A program made the position numbers and the translations under genes. The notes under the pieces are model-generated. The model did not search any database. It was not told the DNA's origin and was given only the letters and a program-made list of their open reading frames with translations. Positions 7,663 to 15,384 of a stretch of DNA of 64,000 nt are shown here, in pieces. Every line of letters begins with the position of its first letter. The stretch's first letter is position 1. Source of the stretch: Saccharothrix sp. NRRL B-16348 (GTDB taxonomy: Bacteria; Actinomycetota; Actinomycetes; Mycobacteriales; Pseudonocardiaceae); the NCBI RefSeq assembly GCF_001280085.1, contig NZ_LGED01000229.1, positions 26,301-90,300 on the forward strand, in the 5' to 3' direction.

Positions 7663-8303
7663 CGCTCCTCATCGGTCGGTTCGGTCCGGCACGTGGCCAG
7701 GTCGGCGTAGAGGGAGGCGCGCGAGATGCCGAGCCGTGCCGCGACCTTCGGCGCCGCGCCGCGCAGGCGGAACACGCCGCGCCGGTCGAGCGCGCGCAGC
7801 AGGCGCAGGCGTTCGGGTCTGCCCAGCCCCGTGACCGGCTTGGCCAGGGCCAGTTCCTCGGCCCGCACCACGGCGTCGAGGACCTCTTCGACGTCGTCGG
7901 TGAACGTCGTGGCCGTCGGCGCGACGTCGCCGCCGGCCAAGTCCGCGAGCAGGTCGCCGACCTGGCGCAACGCCGTGACGTCCAGGTTCACGCACAGCGC
8001 GCCGAACACCGTGCCGCGCTCGTCGCGCAACGGCATGGTGGACGACTTGATCAACCGACCGTCCGGCGTGCGGGTCAGGTAGTTGAGCTCGTCGACCGCC
8101 TCGTCGCCCGCGGCGAGCACGGCCAGCCCGATCTCGCTCATCGCGCCGCCGACCCGCCTCCCGGTCACGTCGCCCGCCACCGCGACCACCGAGTGGTCCG
8201 GCTGCCGGTAGTCGTGCAGCACCACCTCGCACGACCGGCCGAACGTCGCCGCCAAGCCGGGCACCACACCCTTGAGCGCCGTCAGGATCGCGTCCGCCGT
8301 CAT
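7659..8303 (-). CDS. DauR/YheO-like PAS-HTH transcriptional regulator
   Basis: 214 residues. The N-terminal YheO-type PAS domain (about 8-115) shows GRSCEVVLHD, LNYLTRTPDGRLIKSSTMPLRDE and ALCVNLDVT. The C-terminal DauR-type helix-turn-helix (about 165-205) shows RRGVFRLRGAAPKVAARLGISRASLYADL. In Pseudomonas, DauR represses a D-arginine dehydrogenase operon in response to arginine. Here it leads an operon with a D-amino-acid-type PLP enzyme and an OCD-family reductase, so it probably senses their substrate. A perfect palindrome lies 36-48 bp upstream of its start. Confidence 0.85.
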   Translation of the reverse strand: MTADAILTALKGVVPGLAATFGRSCEVVLHDYRQPDHSVVAVAGDVTGRRVGGAMSEIGLAVLAAGDEAVDELNYLTRTPDGRLIKSSTMPLRDERGTVFGALCVNLDVTALRQVGDLLADLAGGDVAPTATTFTDDVEEVLDAVVRAEELALAKPVTGLGRPERLRLLRALDRRGVFRLRGAAPKVAARLGISRASLYADLATCRTEPTDEER

Positions 8304-8579
8304 GCCCGCAGTCTAGACATAAAGTCTGACTTCTGGACACTTGGTCCAAGTCGTGCGGGCGCCGACGTGCTCACCGGCGACGATCCCGACTACTCGGCCA
8401 CCGGGCTGTTCGAGCTGTCTCCGGCGGGGACCGCGGGCATGGTGGGCGGCGCGGCGCCGAATACCGCGGTGCACGTGTGGGCGTCGCGGCGGTGGCGGCG
8501 GTCTTGCTGGCAGTCGCCGAGTTCACGCTGGTCGGCGACCTGGTCTCGGTGGCGGAGGAGAACGCGGAGTGGCCGGCCG
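8304..8579. other. 276-bp intergenic region without a supported gene
   Basis: Lies between two minus-strand genes. Apart from the operator-like palindrome, it contains a short plus-strand reading frame from GTG 8477 with a hydrophobic start (VGVAAVAAVLLAVAEFTLVG) that runs into the antisense of the decarboxylase gene. It lacks a clear ribosome binding site, so I do not call it a gene. Confidence 0.4.
8339..8351. promoter_or_regulatory. candidate DauR-type operator palindrome
   Basis: Perfect inverted repeat ACTTGG-T-CCAAGT upstream of the regulator gene, next to a region with GTCTAGAC (8311-8318) and GTCTGAC (8324-8330). The position is right for autoregulation. No experimental motif is known to me for this family member. 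Confidence 0.45.
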
Positions 8580-10043
8580 TCACCGCTCCCGGACGACGAC
8601 CCGGACGGACGTCAGCCCGGGGTCGCTGGGGTCGGGTAGCTGCATCCCGGCGTCCAGCCCGGTGCGCACGTAGTCCAGGACGTCCTTCGTGATGACCTCG
8701 CCCGGCAGCACGGCGGGCGCGCCCGGCGGGTACGGCGTGATCATCTCCGCCGAGATCCGACCGACCGCCCGGTCCGCGTCGACCTGCTCGACGTGCGCGA
8801 AGAACGCGTCACGCGGCAGCATCGCGGTCTCCAGTTGCAGCTCGTCCGGCGACGGCAGGTCGACCGGCTTCGGCCGGGGCAGCCCGTCGGCGGCGTGGAC
8901 GAGCGCGTCCAGGGCGTCGAGCAGCGCGGTGGCGGTGCGGTGGTCGTCGGCGTGGGTGAGCTGGGCGACGACCCGGCGGTGGTCGGACAGCCCCACGGTG
9001 ACCCGCTGGTGCTCGCGCAGCCAGTCCGCGGCCTGGTAGCCGCTGATATCCGACCCGGACACGTCGATCACCACCTTCAGCGGGTCGACGGACTTCGCCA
9101 GGTCCGGGCCGGTGAACTCGTCGCCCATGACCCGCAGGCCGGGCAGTTCGGCGATGGCCGCGCGGGTGGACCGCGCCAGCGCCAGCGCGGCGGTCAGCAG
9201 GTCCTCGCCGTGCTCCACCATCTGCCGGCGCCAACCGTCCAGCGTGGCGTAGACCAGGGACGTCGGGCTGGTCGTGCCGAGCAGGTCCTCGCGGGCCTTG
9301 AGCACCGCCGGGTCGACCCGGTCGCCCTGGAGGTGGAACACCGAGCTCTGCTCCACCGCCGCACCCGACTTGTGCACGCTGGTCACGCACAGGTCGGCGG
9401 CGGCGTCCATGGCCCACGGCAGGTCCGGGTGGAACGGCAGGTGCGCGCCCCACGCCTCGTCCACGATCAGCGGCTTGCCGAACTCGTGGCACACGTCGGC
9501 GACCGCCCGGATGTCGCCGCACGTGCCGTAGTCGGTCGGGGTGACCAGCAGCATCCCCTTCGCCTCGGGCTCCGCCTCGAACAGCGCGCGCACCCGGTCG
9601 GGCCCGGGCGGGTGGGCCAGGTGCAGCTCGGCGTCCCAGTGCGGGGAGACCCACACCGGCGAGACGCCGCTGAGGATCAGCCCCGAGATGACGGACTTGT
9701 GCGCGTGCCGCGGGACGAGCAGCTTCTCGTGCGGACCGGCGACCGACAGCATCGCGCTCTTGACCGACAGCGAGCTGCCGCACGTGGAGAAGAACGCGTG
9801 CTCGGCGTGCACGGCGTCGGCCATCAGCTCCTGGGCGTGCTGGATCACGCCCTGGCTCATCCGGCGGTCGTCCAGGCCGTTGAGCGCGATGACGTCGGAG
9901 GCGAACACCGCCTCGCCGACCACGTCGAGCACCCTCGGGTCGACACCGCGGCCCTGCCGGTGCCCCGGTGGGTTGAACGGCACGTAACCGAGGTCGCGGA
10001 ACGCGCGCAGCGCTTCGAGCACCGGAGCTTCGCTGTGGTCCAT
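8580..10043 (-). CDS. Orn/Lys/Arg decarboxylase-family PLP enzyme
   Basis: 487 residues, fold type I. Key features are the N-terminal GYVPFNPPGHRQGRGVDP segment, substrate/PLP region STCGSSLSVKSAML, PLP-ring Asp195 in IVDEAWGAH, and internal aldimine lysine K225 in TSVHKSGAAVEQSS. The C-terminal domain has ERISAE-type ISAEMITPYPPGAPAVLPGE (about 433-452). The length fits the short actinobacterial/cyanobacterial decarboxylases that lack the N-terminal wing domain of E. coli enzymes. It would decarboxylate a basic amino acid to a polyamine. Which one cannot be told. Monocistronic. Confidence 0.88.
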   Translation of the reverse strand: MDHSEAPVLEALRAFRDLGYVPFNPPGHRQGRGVDPRVLDVVGEAVFASDVIALNGLDDRRMSQGVIQHAQELMADAVHAEHAFFSTCGSSLSVKSAMLSVAGPHEKLLVPRHAHKSVISGLILSGVSPVWVSPHWDAELHLAHPPGPDRVRALFEAEPEAKGMLLVTPTDYGTCGDIRAVADVCHEFGKPLIVDEAWGAHLPFHPDLPWAMDAAADLCVTSVHKSGAAVEQSSVFHLQGDRVDPAVLKAREDLLGTTSPTSLVYATLDGWRRQMVEHGEDLLTAALALARSTRAAIAELPGLRVMGDEFTGPDLAKSVDPLKVVIDVSGSDISGYQAADWLREHQRVTVGLSDHRRVVAQLTHADDHRTATALLDALDALVHAADGLPRPKPVDLPSPDELQLETAMLPRDAFFAHVEQVDADRAVGRISAEMITPYPPGAPAVLPGEVITKDVLDYVRTGLDAGMQLPDPSDPGLTSVRVVVRER

Positions 10044-10162
10044 GACGGGTGGTTAGCCCGAACGGCCCGACCTTGAACCGGCGACCGCCCGCGTCGGCGG
10101 TCCCGTCGCGACGAATCGCACGGTCGTCCTGGGGTAGCCCACCCGGGCGAAAGGAGGACGAC

Positions 10163-10729
10163 ATGGCCAAGCAGCAGGTGAAGGACGACAAGGCGGCCAT
10201 GGCCGACATGACCGTGGCCGAGTTGCGCCACAAGGCGTCCGAACTGGGCGTGCACGGTGCTCACGACATGCACAAGGACGATCTCGTGCAGGCCGTCGCG
10301 CGAGCCATGGGCGAGCGGGGCGCGCCGCGCCCGCGTGGTGAGGACGACGCGGGCGGCGGCATCCGCGGCGGCAAGAAGTCGTCCAAGAGCCTCAAGTACG
10401 CCCAGGAGGTCACCTCGACCGAGGACGAGCCCGAACGCGCCGGTCGCAGCCTCGCCACCACCAGCCACGACGTGATCCGGGAGTGGGCCGAGCGGCGCGA
10501 CGCCGCACCGGCCGCCGTCGAGGGCACCGAGCACGGCGACCACCTCGGCGTGCTGCGCTTCGACTTCCCCGGCTACGACAGCGGCGACCGGTTGCGCCAG
10601 GTCACGTGGGACGAGTGGTTCGACACGTTCGACCGGCGCGGGCTGAACTTCATCTACCAGGAGCAGCGCGCCGACGGCTCGCCGAGCAACTTCTTCCGCC
10701 TGGAGAACCCGGACCGCGAAGACGCCTGA
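10163..10729 (+). CDS. Rho-N/SAP-like domain protein
   Basis: 188 residues, ATG 10163 preceded by AAGGAGG at 10151-10157. Residues about 14-50 are a Rho N-terminal-like helical motif (DMTVAELRHKASELGV, HKDDLVQAVARAM). A Gly/Lys-rich linker follows (GGGIRGGKKSSKS). The last 75 residues are a conserved actinobacterial module (HDVIREWAERR, HGDHLGVLRFDFPGY, VTWDEWFDTFDRRGLNFIYQEQ) that is often mis-annotated as a glucan branching enzyme. It probably binds nucleic acid through the first motif. The cellular role is not known. Confidence 0.8.
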   Translation: MAKQQVKDDKAAMADMTVAELRHKASELGVHGAHDMHKDDLVQAVARAMGERGAPRPRGEDDAGGGIRGGKKSSKSLKYAQEVTSTEDEPERAGRSLATTSHDVIREWAERRDAAPAAVEGTEHGDHLGVLRFDFPGYDSGDRLRQVTWDEWFDTFDRRGLNFIYQEQRADGSPSNFFRLENPDREDA

Positions 10730-10788
10730 CCGTGCCCGACCACCCAAGAGGCTGACCACCAAGACGCCTGACGGAGCCTGACCGCGAA

Positions 10789-10822
10789 GCCGCCGGCGCC
10801 CCACCACCGGGGCGCCGGCGGC
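10789..10822. terminator. bidirectional hairpin terminator between convergent genes
   Basis: Perfect 14-bp stem (GCCGCCGGCGCCCC and its complement) with a 6-nt loop (10803-10808), between the stop of the Rho-N-like gene (+) and the stop of the CDF transporter gene (-). No U-tract, as is usual for actinobacterial terminators. Confidence 0.8.
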
Positions 10823-10826
10823 CGCG

Positions 10827-11501
10827 TCAGCAGCAGTGGTCGCCGCGCCAGGCTTCCCGGCCCTCCTTGACCGCCACGGCGGCGATGACGAGCGCGGCCA
10901 GCGGGTCGGCCCACCACCAGCCGAGGGTGCTGTTGAGGACCAGCCCGACCAGCAGGACGGCGGACAGGTACGTGCACAGCAGCGTCTGCTTGGAGTCGGC
11001 GACGGCGCTGGTCGAGCCGAGTTCGCGGCCCGCCCGGCGTTGCGCGCGCGAGAGGACCGGCATCACCACCAGTGAGACGGCGGCGAGCACGATGCCGACC
11101 GTGGAGTGGTCGGCGGCCTGCGCGCCCAGCAGGGCGCGGACCGACTCGACCGTCACGTAGAGCGCCAACGCGAAGAACGACAGAGCGATCACGCGCAGCG
11201 CGACCCGTTCCCTGGCTTCGTGGTCCTTGGCGGAGAACTGCCAGGCGACGGCGGTCGCGGAGGCGACCTCCACCACCGAGTCCAGGCCGAAGCCGATCAG
11301 CGCGGTGGACGAGGCGATCGTCCCGGCGCTGATCGCGATCACCGCCTCGACCACGTTGTAGGCGATCGTGGCGCCCACGAGCAGGCGGACCCGCCGGGTC
11401 AGGACGCCGCGGCGGTCTGGCGCCAGGACCGGTTTGGCCTCGACGGCGCAGCAGCCGTCCGCGCAGGTGGACGTGGCCGTGGGTGACGTCTCGCCGATCA
11501 T
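10827..11501 (-). CDS. cation diffusion facilitator-like metal transporter with Cys motifs
   Basis: 224 residues. A cytosolic N-terminus with TCADGCC is followed by about five or six membrane helices (LLVGATIAYNVVEAVIAISAG, ALIGFGLDSVVEVASATAV, ...ADHSTVGIVLAAVSLVVMPVL..., LLCTYLSAVLLVGLVLNS, ADPLAALVIAAVAVKEG) and a C-terminal DHCC. The paired acidic positions (FGLDSVVEV and WWADPL) match the metal site of short CDF-type transporters that lack the C-terminal cytosolic domain. ATG 11501 overlaps the TGA of the CmtR-like gene (ATGA). The regulator senses Cd/Pb in relatives, so the likely role is export of a soft metal such as Cd(II), Pb(II) or Zn(II). Confidence 0.85.
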   Translation of the reverse strand: MIGETSPTATSTCADGCCAVEAKPVLAPDRRGVLTRRVRLLVGATIAYNVVEAVIAISAGTIASSTALIGFGLDSVVEVASATAVAWQFSAKDHEARERVALRVIALSFFALALYVTVESVRALLGAQAADHSTVGIVLAAVSLVVMPVLSRAQRRAGRELGSTSAVADSKQTLLCTYLSAVLLVGLVLNSTLGWWWADPLAALVIAAVAVKEGREAWRGDHCC

Positions 11502-11830
11502 CGGGCCACCACCGCGTCGTCCACGCAGTCCTCCGTCGGGTCGACGGCGAGGACCACGTCGAGCAGTTCGCCGATGGCACGGGCCAGGTGCGGGTCGGCG
11601 ATGTCGTAGCGCACCTGGCGGCCCTCGTAGGTGGCCACGACCAGCCCGCAGCCGCGCAGGCAGGACAGGTGGTTGGAGGCGTTGGACCTGGTCAGGCCCA
11701 GTTGCTCGGCCAGTCGCGCCGGGTAGCCGGGACCGTCGAGCAACGCGACGAGGATGCGGCACCGGGTCGGGTCGGCCAGCGCCCGCCCGAGCCGGGCGAG
11801 CGCGGTCTCCCGCGTTTCACAGGTCAGCAC
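11498..11830 (-). CDS. cmtR: CmtR-like ArsR/SmtB Cd(II)/Pb(II) sensor
   Basis: 110 residues closely resembling Mycobacterium tuberculosis CmtR along its length (ALARLGRALADPTRCRILVALL, LGLTRSN, NHLSCLRGCGLVVATYEGRQVRY). The metal ligands known for CmtR are conserved at the same numbers: C57 and C61 in SCLRGC, and C102 near the C-terminus. C24 and an N-terminal Cys are also present. It is a winged-helix repressor that leaves DNA when it binds Cd/Pb. The partner here is a CDF transporter rather than the P-type ATPase of mycobacteria. GTG 11830 starts 8 bp after the stop of the DivIVA-like gene. Confidence 0.9.
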   Translation of the reverse strand: MLTCETRETALARLGRALADPTRCRILVALLDGPGYPARLAEQLGLTRSNASNHLSCLRGCGLVVATYEGRQVRYDIADPHLARAIGELLDVVLAVDPTEDCVDDAVVAR

Positions 11831-11838
11831 CCGTCGAA

Positions 11839-12705
11839 CTATACAGCCTCCGCTGTACCTTCGGCCACGTGCGCCGAGCCCGTCCGCTGGGCCGGGATGT
11901 CGTCCAGCGGCGCGTGCAGCAACGGGTCCGCCTCGGCCAGCAGCTCCCGCGCGCCGCGCAGCCCGGCCGCGATGCGGTCACGGCGGGCGCGCAGCTCGTC
12001 CACCCGCTGCCGCGCCTCGGTCACGATCCGCCGCGCGTGGTCCTCGGCCGCGCGGACCAGTTGATCCGCCCGCGCCCGGGCGGCGGCCTCCTGCGCGGCC
12101 ATCGCCGCCATCGACTCGGCCCGCCGCGCGCTCATCGCCAGCTCGAAGTCGACCTGGACCTCCTCGCGGATCGCCGCCGCCCGCTCGTCCAGCTCACGCC
12201 GCCGCTGCTCGGCCTCCCGCGCCGTGGCCAGGATCCGGTCACCGGCCTCCCGCATCAGCGTCCGGTGCTCGGCCTCGGCCTTGCGCCGCTGGGCGTCGAG
12301 TTCGGCGACGAGCCGTTCCGACCGCTCGCGCACCCGTGCCGCGGCCCGTTCCGCGGTGGCCCAGTGGTTCTCCGCGACCGCCTGCGCCCGCGCGGTGATC
12401 TCGGCCGCCTCTTCGTGCGCGAGCTCCGCCATCCGCCGCAACCGCGCGGTGAGCGCGTCCGGCTCGATCGGCGTGCGGGAGATCCGGTCGACGTGCTCCC
12501 GCAGCACGCGGATCTCCGCGCGGGCGGTCTCCAGTTGACGGGCGAGGTCGTCGGCCCTGGCCTCGGCCGCGTCGCGGTCGACCGCCAGCACGCGGAGCTC
12601 GGCCTCGACGCCCTCGACGTAGCGCCGCACCTGGCTGCGGTCGTAGCCGCGCCACGCCACGTCGAAGTCCGCCCGCAACGGCACCAGGTCCCCGTCCACC
12701 GCCAT
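11839..12705 (-). CDS. DivIVA-like coiled-coil protein
   Basis: 288 residues. The N-terminal DivIVA-type membrane-curvature motif is followed by long coiled coil (about 35-265) rich in Ala/Arg/Glu: FDVAWRGYDRSQVRRYVEGVEAEL, then many AEARAD/AREAEQRR segments. Relatives in actinobacteria act in polar growth or cytoskeleton-like assemblies, but are not the essential Wag31, which is larger and lies beside sepF/ftsZ. ATG 12705 follows AGGTGCTGCGCTG. The ATPase Walker motif is absent. Its 3' end overlaps the putative cmtR promoter, so read-through from this gene could feed cmtR. Confidence 0.8.
   Translation of the reverse strand: MAVDGDLVPLRADFDVAWRGYDRSQVRRYVEGVEAELRVLAVDRDAAEARADDLARQLETARAEIRVLREHVDRISRTPIEPDALTARLRRMAELAHEEAAEITARAQAVAENHWATAERAAARVRERSERLVAELDAQRRKAEAEHRTLMREAGDRILATAREAEQRRRELDERAAAIREEVQVDFELAMSARRAESMAAMAAQEAAARARADQLVRAAEDHARRIVTEARQRVDELRARRDRIAAGLRGARELLAEADPLLHAPLDDIPAQRTGSAHVAEGTAEAV
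11842..11857. promoter_or_regulatory. candidate CmtR operator
   Basis: Perfect inverted repeat TACAGC-CTCC-GCTGTA centred about 20 bp upstream of the cmtR start. It lies inside the last codons of the DivIVA-like gene, apart from its stop codon. Position and symmetry fit an autoregulated ArsR-family promoter. Confidence 0.6.
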
Positions 12706-12925
12706 CAGCGCAGCACCTCCAGTGATCGATGTCCTGATCGTCGCGCCGGAGGTCGACCGAGCGACACACCTTCCGCCGCAACGCTTTTACCGTACTTCGA
12801 CACCCCACCGCCGGTTCGCGCCGGGCTGCCGCCGAACAGCGCAACCACCACTGCCCCGCACGGCGGCTCCCGTTCCCGATCCGTTGGGCAGAGTGGTCCG
12901 GCATGGTGATGAAGGAGGACCGCGG

Positions 12926-15037
12926 GTGACCGCCGACCTGCCGCCGGACCCGTTCAACGCGGGCGAACCGGCGCTCACCGGCGGCACCACGACGGTGGTC
13001 GAGGGCGGCACGTTCTGCCTGTCGACCGGGACCGGAGACGTCGAGCCCGGCACGCCGCACGGCCTGTTCTTCCGCGACGCGCGCGTGCTGTCGCGGTGGC
13101 AGTTGAGGGTGGACGGTCGGGTGCCGCACTCGTTGGCGGTCTCGCACCCGGAGGCGTTCGCGGCGCGGTTCGTGCTGCGCAGGCCGCCGGCCGCGGGTGT
13201 CGCCGACAGCACGCTGCTGGTGGTGCGGGAACGGCTGGTCGGCGACGGGATGCGGGAGACGATCACGGTCGACAACCTGGGCCGTGAGGCCACCGCCGTG
13301 CGGCTGGAACTGCACGTGGACGCGGACTTCGCCGACCTGTTCGCGGTGAAGGAGGGCCGGGCCGCGCACGGCGGCGCCGACGTCACCGCCGCCGGACCGG
13401 AACTGGTGCTGCGCGACCGCGAGGACGCCTCGCGCGGGGTGTCGTTCACCGCCGGCGCCGATCCCGTCGTGGTGCCGGGCACGCTGAGCTGGCACGTGGT
13501 CGTGCCCGCGGGCGGCCGGTGGTCCACCGAGGTGGTCGTGCGGCCGACCGTCGACGGCCGGCCCGTCCCATCCCTGTTCCACCGCGGCGAGCGGATCGAG
13601 GCCAGCGGCCCGGCGCGCAAGATCCGGGCGTGGCGTGCGGCCAGCACCTCCGTCACCGCGACCGACCCGGTGCTCACGGGAGTGTTGCGCCGCACCGAAA
13701 GCGACCTCGGCGCGCTCCAGATCCACGACCCGGCGCGGGACGGCCGGCCGTTCGTCGCGGCCGGCGCGCCGTGGTTCATGACCCTGTTCGGCCGGGACAG
13801 CCTGCTGACCGCGTGGATGGCGCTGCCGCTGGACGTCGGCCTGGCGCTGGGCACGCTGCAGACGCTGGCCGAGGCGCAGGGCCGGGTGGTCGACCCGCTG
13901 ACCGAGGAGGAACCGGGCCGCGTCCTGCACGAGCTGCGCCGGGGCCCGGACAGCGCGGCGGTGCTGGGCGGCGACCACTACTACGGCACGGCCGACGCCA
14001 CGCCGCTGTTCGTGATGCTGCTGGCCGAGTGCCGGCGGTGGGGCGCGGACCCTGAGGTGGTGCGCTCCCTGCTGCCCGCCGCCGACGCCGCGCTCGCGTG
14101 GGTCGACCACTACGGCGACCGCGACGGCGACGGGTTCGTCGAGTACCGCCGCGCCACCGACCGCGGCCTGGTCAACCAGGGCTGGAAGGACAGCCCCGAC
14201 GGCGTCAACGACGCCTCCGGCGGGCTCGCCGTCGCCCCGGTCGCGTTGTGCGAGGTCCAGGGGTACGTGCACGCGGCGTTGCTGGGCCGGGCGGAGCTGG
14301 CCGAGGGGTTCGGCGACGAGGTGACCGCCGCCCGCCTGCGCCACCGCGCCGACGACCTGCGGCGACGGTTCGCCGAGGCGTTCTGGCTGCCCGACCGGGG
14401 CTGGTACGCCGTGGCGCTCGACGGCCGCAAGCAGCCGGTCGACGCGCTGACCAGCAACATCGCCCACTGCCTGTGGTCCGGCATCGCGACGGACGAGCAC
14501 GCGGCCGCGGTGATCCGACGCCTGGCCGAGCCCGACATGGACACCGGGTACGGCCTGCGCACGCTCGCGTCCTCGATGGGCGCGTACAACCCGATGAGCT
14601 ACCACAACGGGTCGGTGTGGCCGCACGACACGGCCATCGCCGTGGCCGGGCTGCTGCGCTACGCCCACCTGCCCGGCGCGGTCGACCTCGCCCACCGCCT
14701 GGCCGACGGCCTGCTCGACGCCGCCGCCGCGTTCGGCGGCCGCCTCCCCGAGCTGTACTGCGGCTTCTCCCGCGACGACTTCAGCCCACCCGTGCCCTAC
14801 CCGACGTCGTGCTCACCGCAGGCGTGGGCCAGCGCGGCACCGTTGCTGCTGGTCCGCGCGTTCCTCGGGCTGGAACCCGACGTACCCAACCGCACGGTGA
14901 CCACCAAGCCGCAGCTGCCCCCGCGCTGGGGCGAGCTGACCCTGGCAGACCTCAGGCTGGGCGACGTGACCGCGCACATCACCGCGGCCGGCGAGAAGGT
15001 CGTGGTCTCCGGCCTGCCGCCCGACTGGACGACGTGA
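12926..15037 (+). CDS. glycogen debranching-type enzyme (GDE_N + six-hairpin glycosidase)
   Basis: 703 residues, GTG 12926 with AAGGAGG at 12912-12918. The N-terminal glycogen-debranching beta domain (about 15-230) begins GGTTTVVEGGTFCLSTGTGDV and has HGLFFRDARVLSRW. The C-terminal (alpha/alpha)6 catalytic domain (about 255-630) has PWFMTLFGRDSLLTAWM, DGFVEYRR, GLVNQGWKDSPDGV and PMSYHNGSVWPHDTAIA. This is the architecture of amylo-alpha-1,6-glucosidase-like proteins common in actinobacteria, probably acting on cytoplasmic alpha-glucan or oligosaccharide. Specificity is not proven. Monocistronic. Confidence 0.87.
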   Translation: MTADLPPDPFNAGEPALTGGTTTVVEGGTFCLSTGTGDVEPGTPHGLFFRDARVLSRWQLRVDGRVPHSLAVSHPEAFAARFVLRRPPAAGVADSTLLVVRERLVGDGMRETITVDNLGREATAVRLELHVDADFADLFAVKEGRAAHGGADVTAAGPELVLRDREDASRGVSFTAGADPVVVPGTLSWHVVVPAGGRWSTEVVVRPTVDGRPVPSLFHRGERIEASGPARKIRAWRAASTSVTATDPVLTGVLRRTESDLGALQIHDPARDGRPFVAAGAPWFMTLFGRDSLLTAWMALPLDVGLALGTLQTLAEAQGRVVDPLTEEEPGRVLHELRRGPDSAAVLGGDHYYGTADATPLFVMLLAECRRWGADPEVVRSLLPAADAALAWVDHYGDRDGDGFVEYRRATDRGLVNQGWKDSPDGVNDASGGLAVAPVALCEVQGYVHAALLGRAELAEGFGDEVTAARLRHRADDLRRRFAEAFWLPDRGWYAVALDGRKQPVDALTSNIAHCLWSGIATDEHAAAVIRRLAEPDMDTGYGLRTLASSMGAYNPMSYHNGSVWPHDTAIAVAGLLRYAHLPGAVDLAHRLADGLLDAAAAFGGRLPELYCGFSRDDFSPPVPYPTSCSPQAWASAAPLLLVRAFLGLEPDVPNRTVTTKPQLPPRWGELTLADLRLGDVTAHITAAGEKVVVSGLPPDWTT

Positions 15038-15170
15038 AACCCCGCACCCCGGGTTTGAGTCGCCCGATGGTGTGTGAATCCACTCCCGAACGTCGTACCC
15101 GTCCGTCCGCTGCGAGGCTTGGAGTGCGGCGGACGTCGTCCCGTCCGCGCCGTTGGGGAGGATCACCGTG

Positions 15171-15380
15171 ATGGAAAAGCCGTGGAACGACGTGGCCGAC
15201 CAGCTGCGGACCGTCGAGCCCGATCCCGACGCCGGGATCGTCGACGAGGAGGCCGCCGTCGGCGAGGCGCAACCCGTCCCGGAGCCGCCGCCGGAGGTGC
15301 CCGAGGCCGACCCGGCCGACGTCGCCGACCAGCGCCGCGTCGTGCCGCTGCCCGACGACGAGCCGGAGGACGCCTGGTAG
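15171..15380 (+). CDS. small acidic Pro-rich protein, unknown function
   Basis: 69 residues starting at ATG 15171 (an in-frame GTG immediately precedes it), with GGGGAGG at 15155-15161. Highly acidic (DPDAGIVDEEAAVGE, EVPEADPADVADQRR, LPDDEPEDAW) with a PVPEPPPEVPE stretch, and probably disordered. The start begins MEKPWNDVADQL. I recognise no domain. Third-position GC and a good ribosome binding site support a real gene. It converges with the hydrolase gene 4 bp away. Confidence 0.6.
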   Translation: MEKPWNDVADQLRTVEPDPDAGIVDEEAAVGEAQPVPEPPPEVPEADPADVADQRRVVPLPDDEPEDAW

Positions 15381-15384
15381 CCGT

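Noticed and set aside
8477..8692. Short plus-strand reading frame with a hydrophobic start
   Set aside because: No ribosome binding site, and over half lies antisense to the well-supported decarboxylase gene.
10827..11762. Longer start for the CDF transporter at 11762
   Set aside because: The extra 87 residues are an out-of-frame translation of cmtR; ATG 11501 overlaps the cmtR stop.
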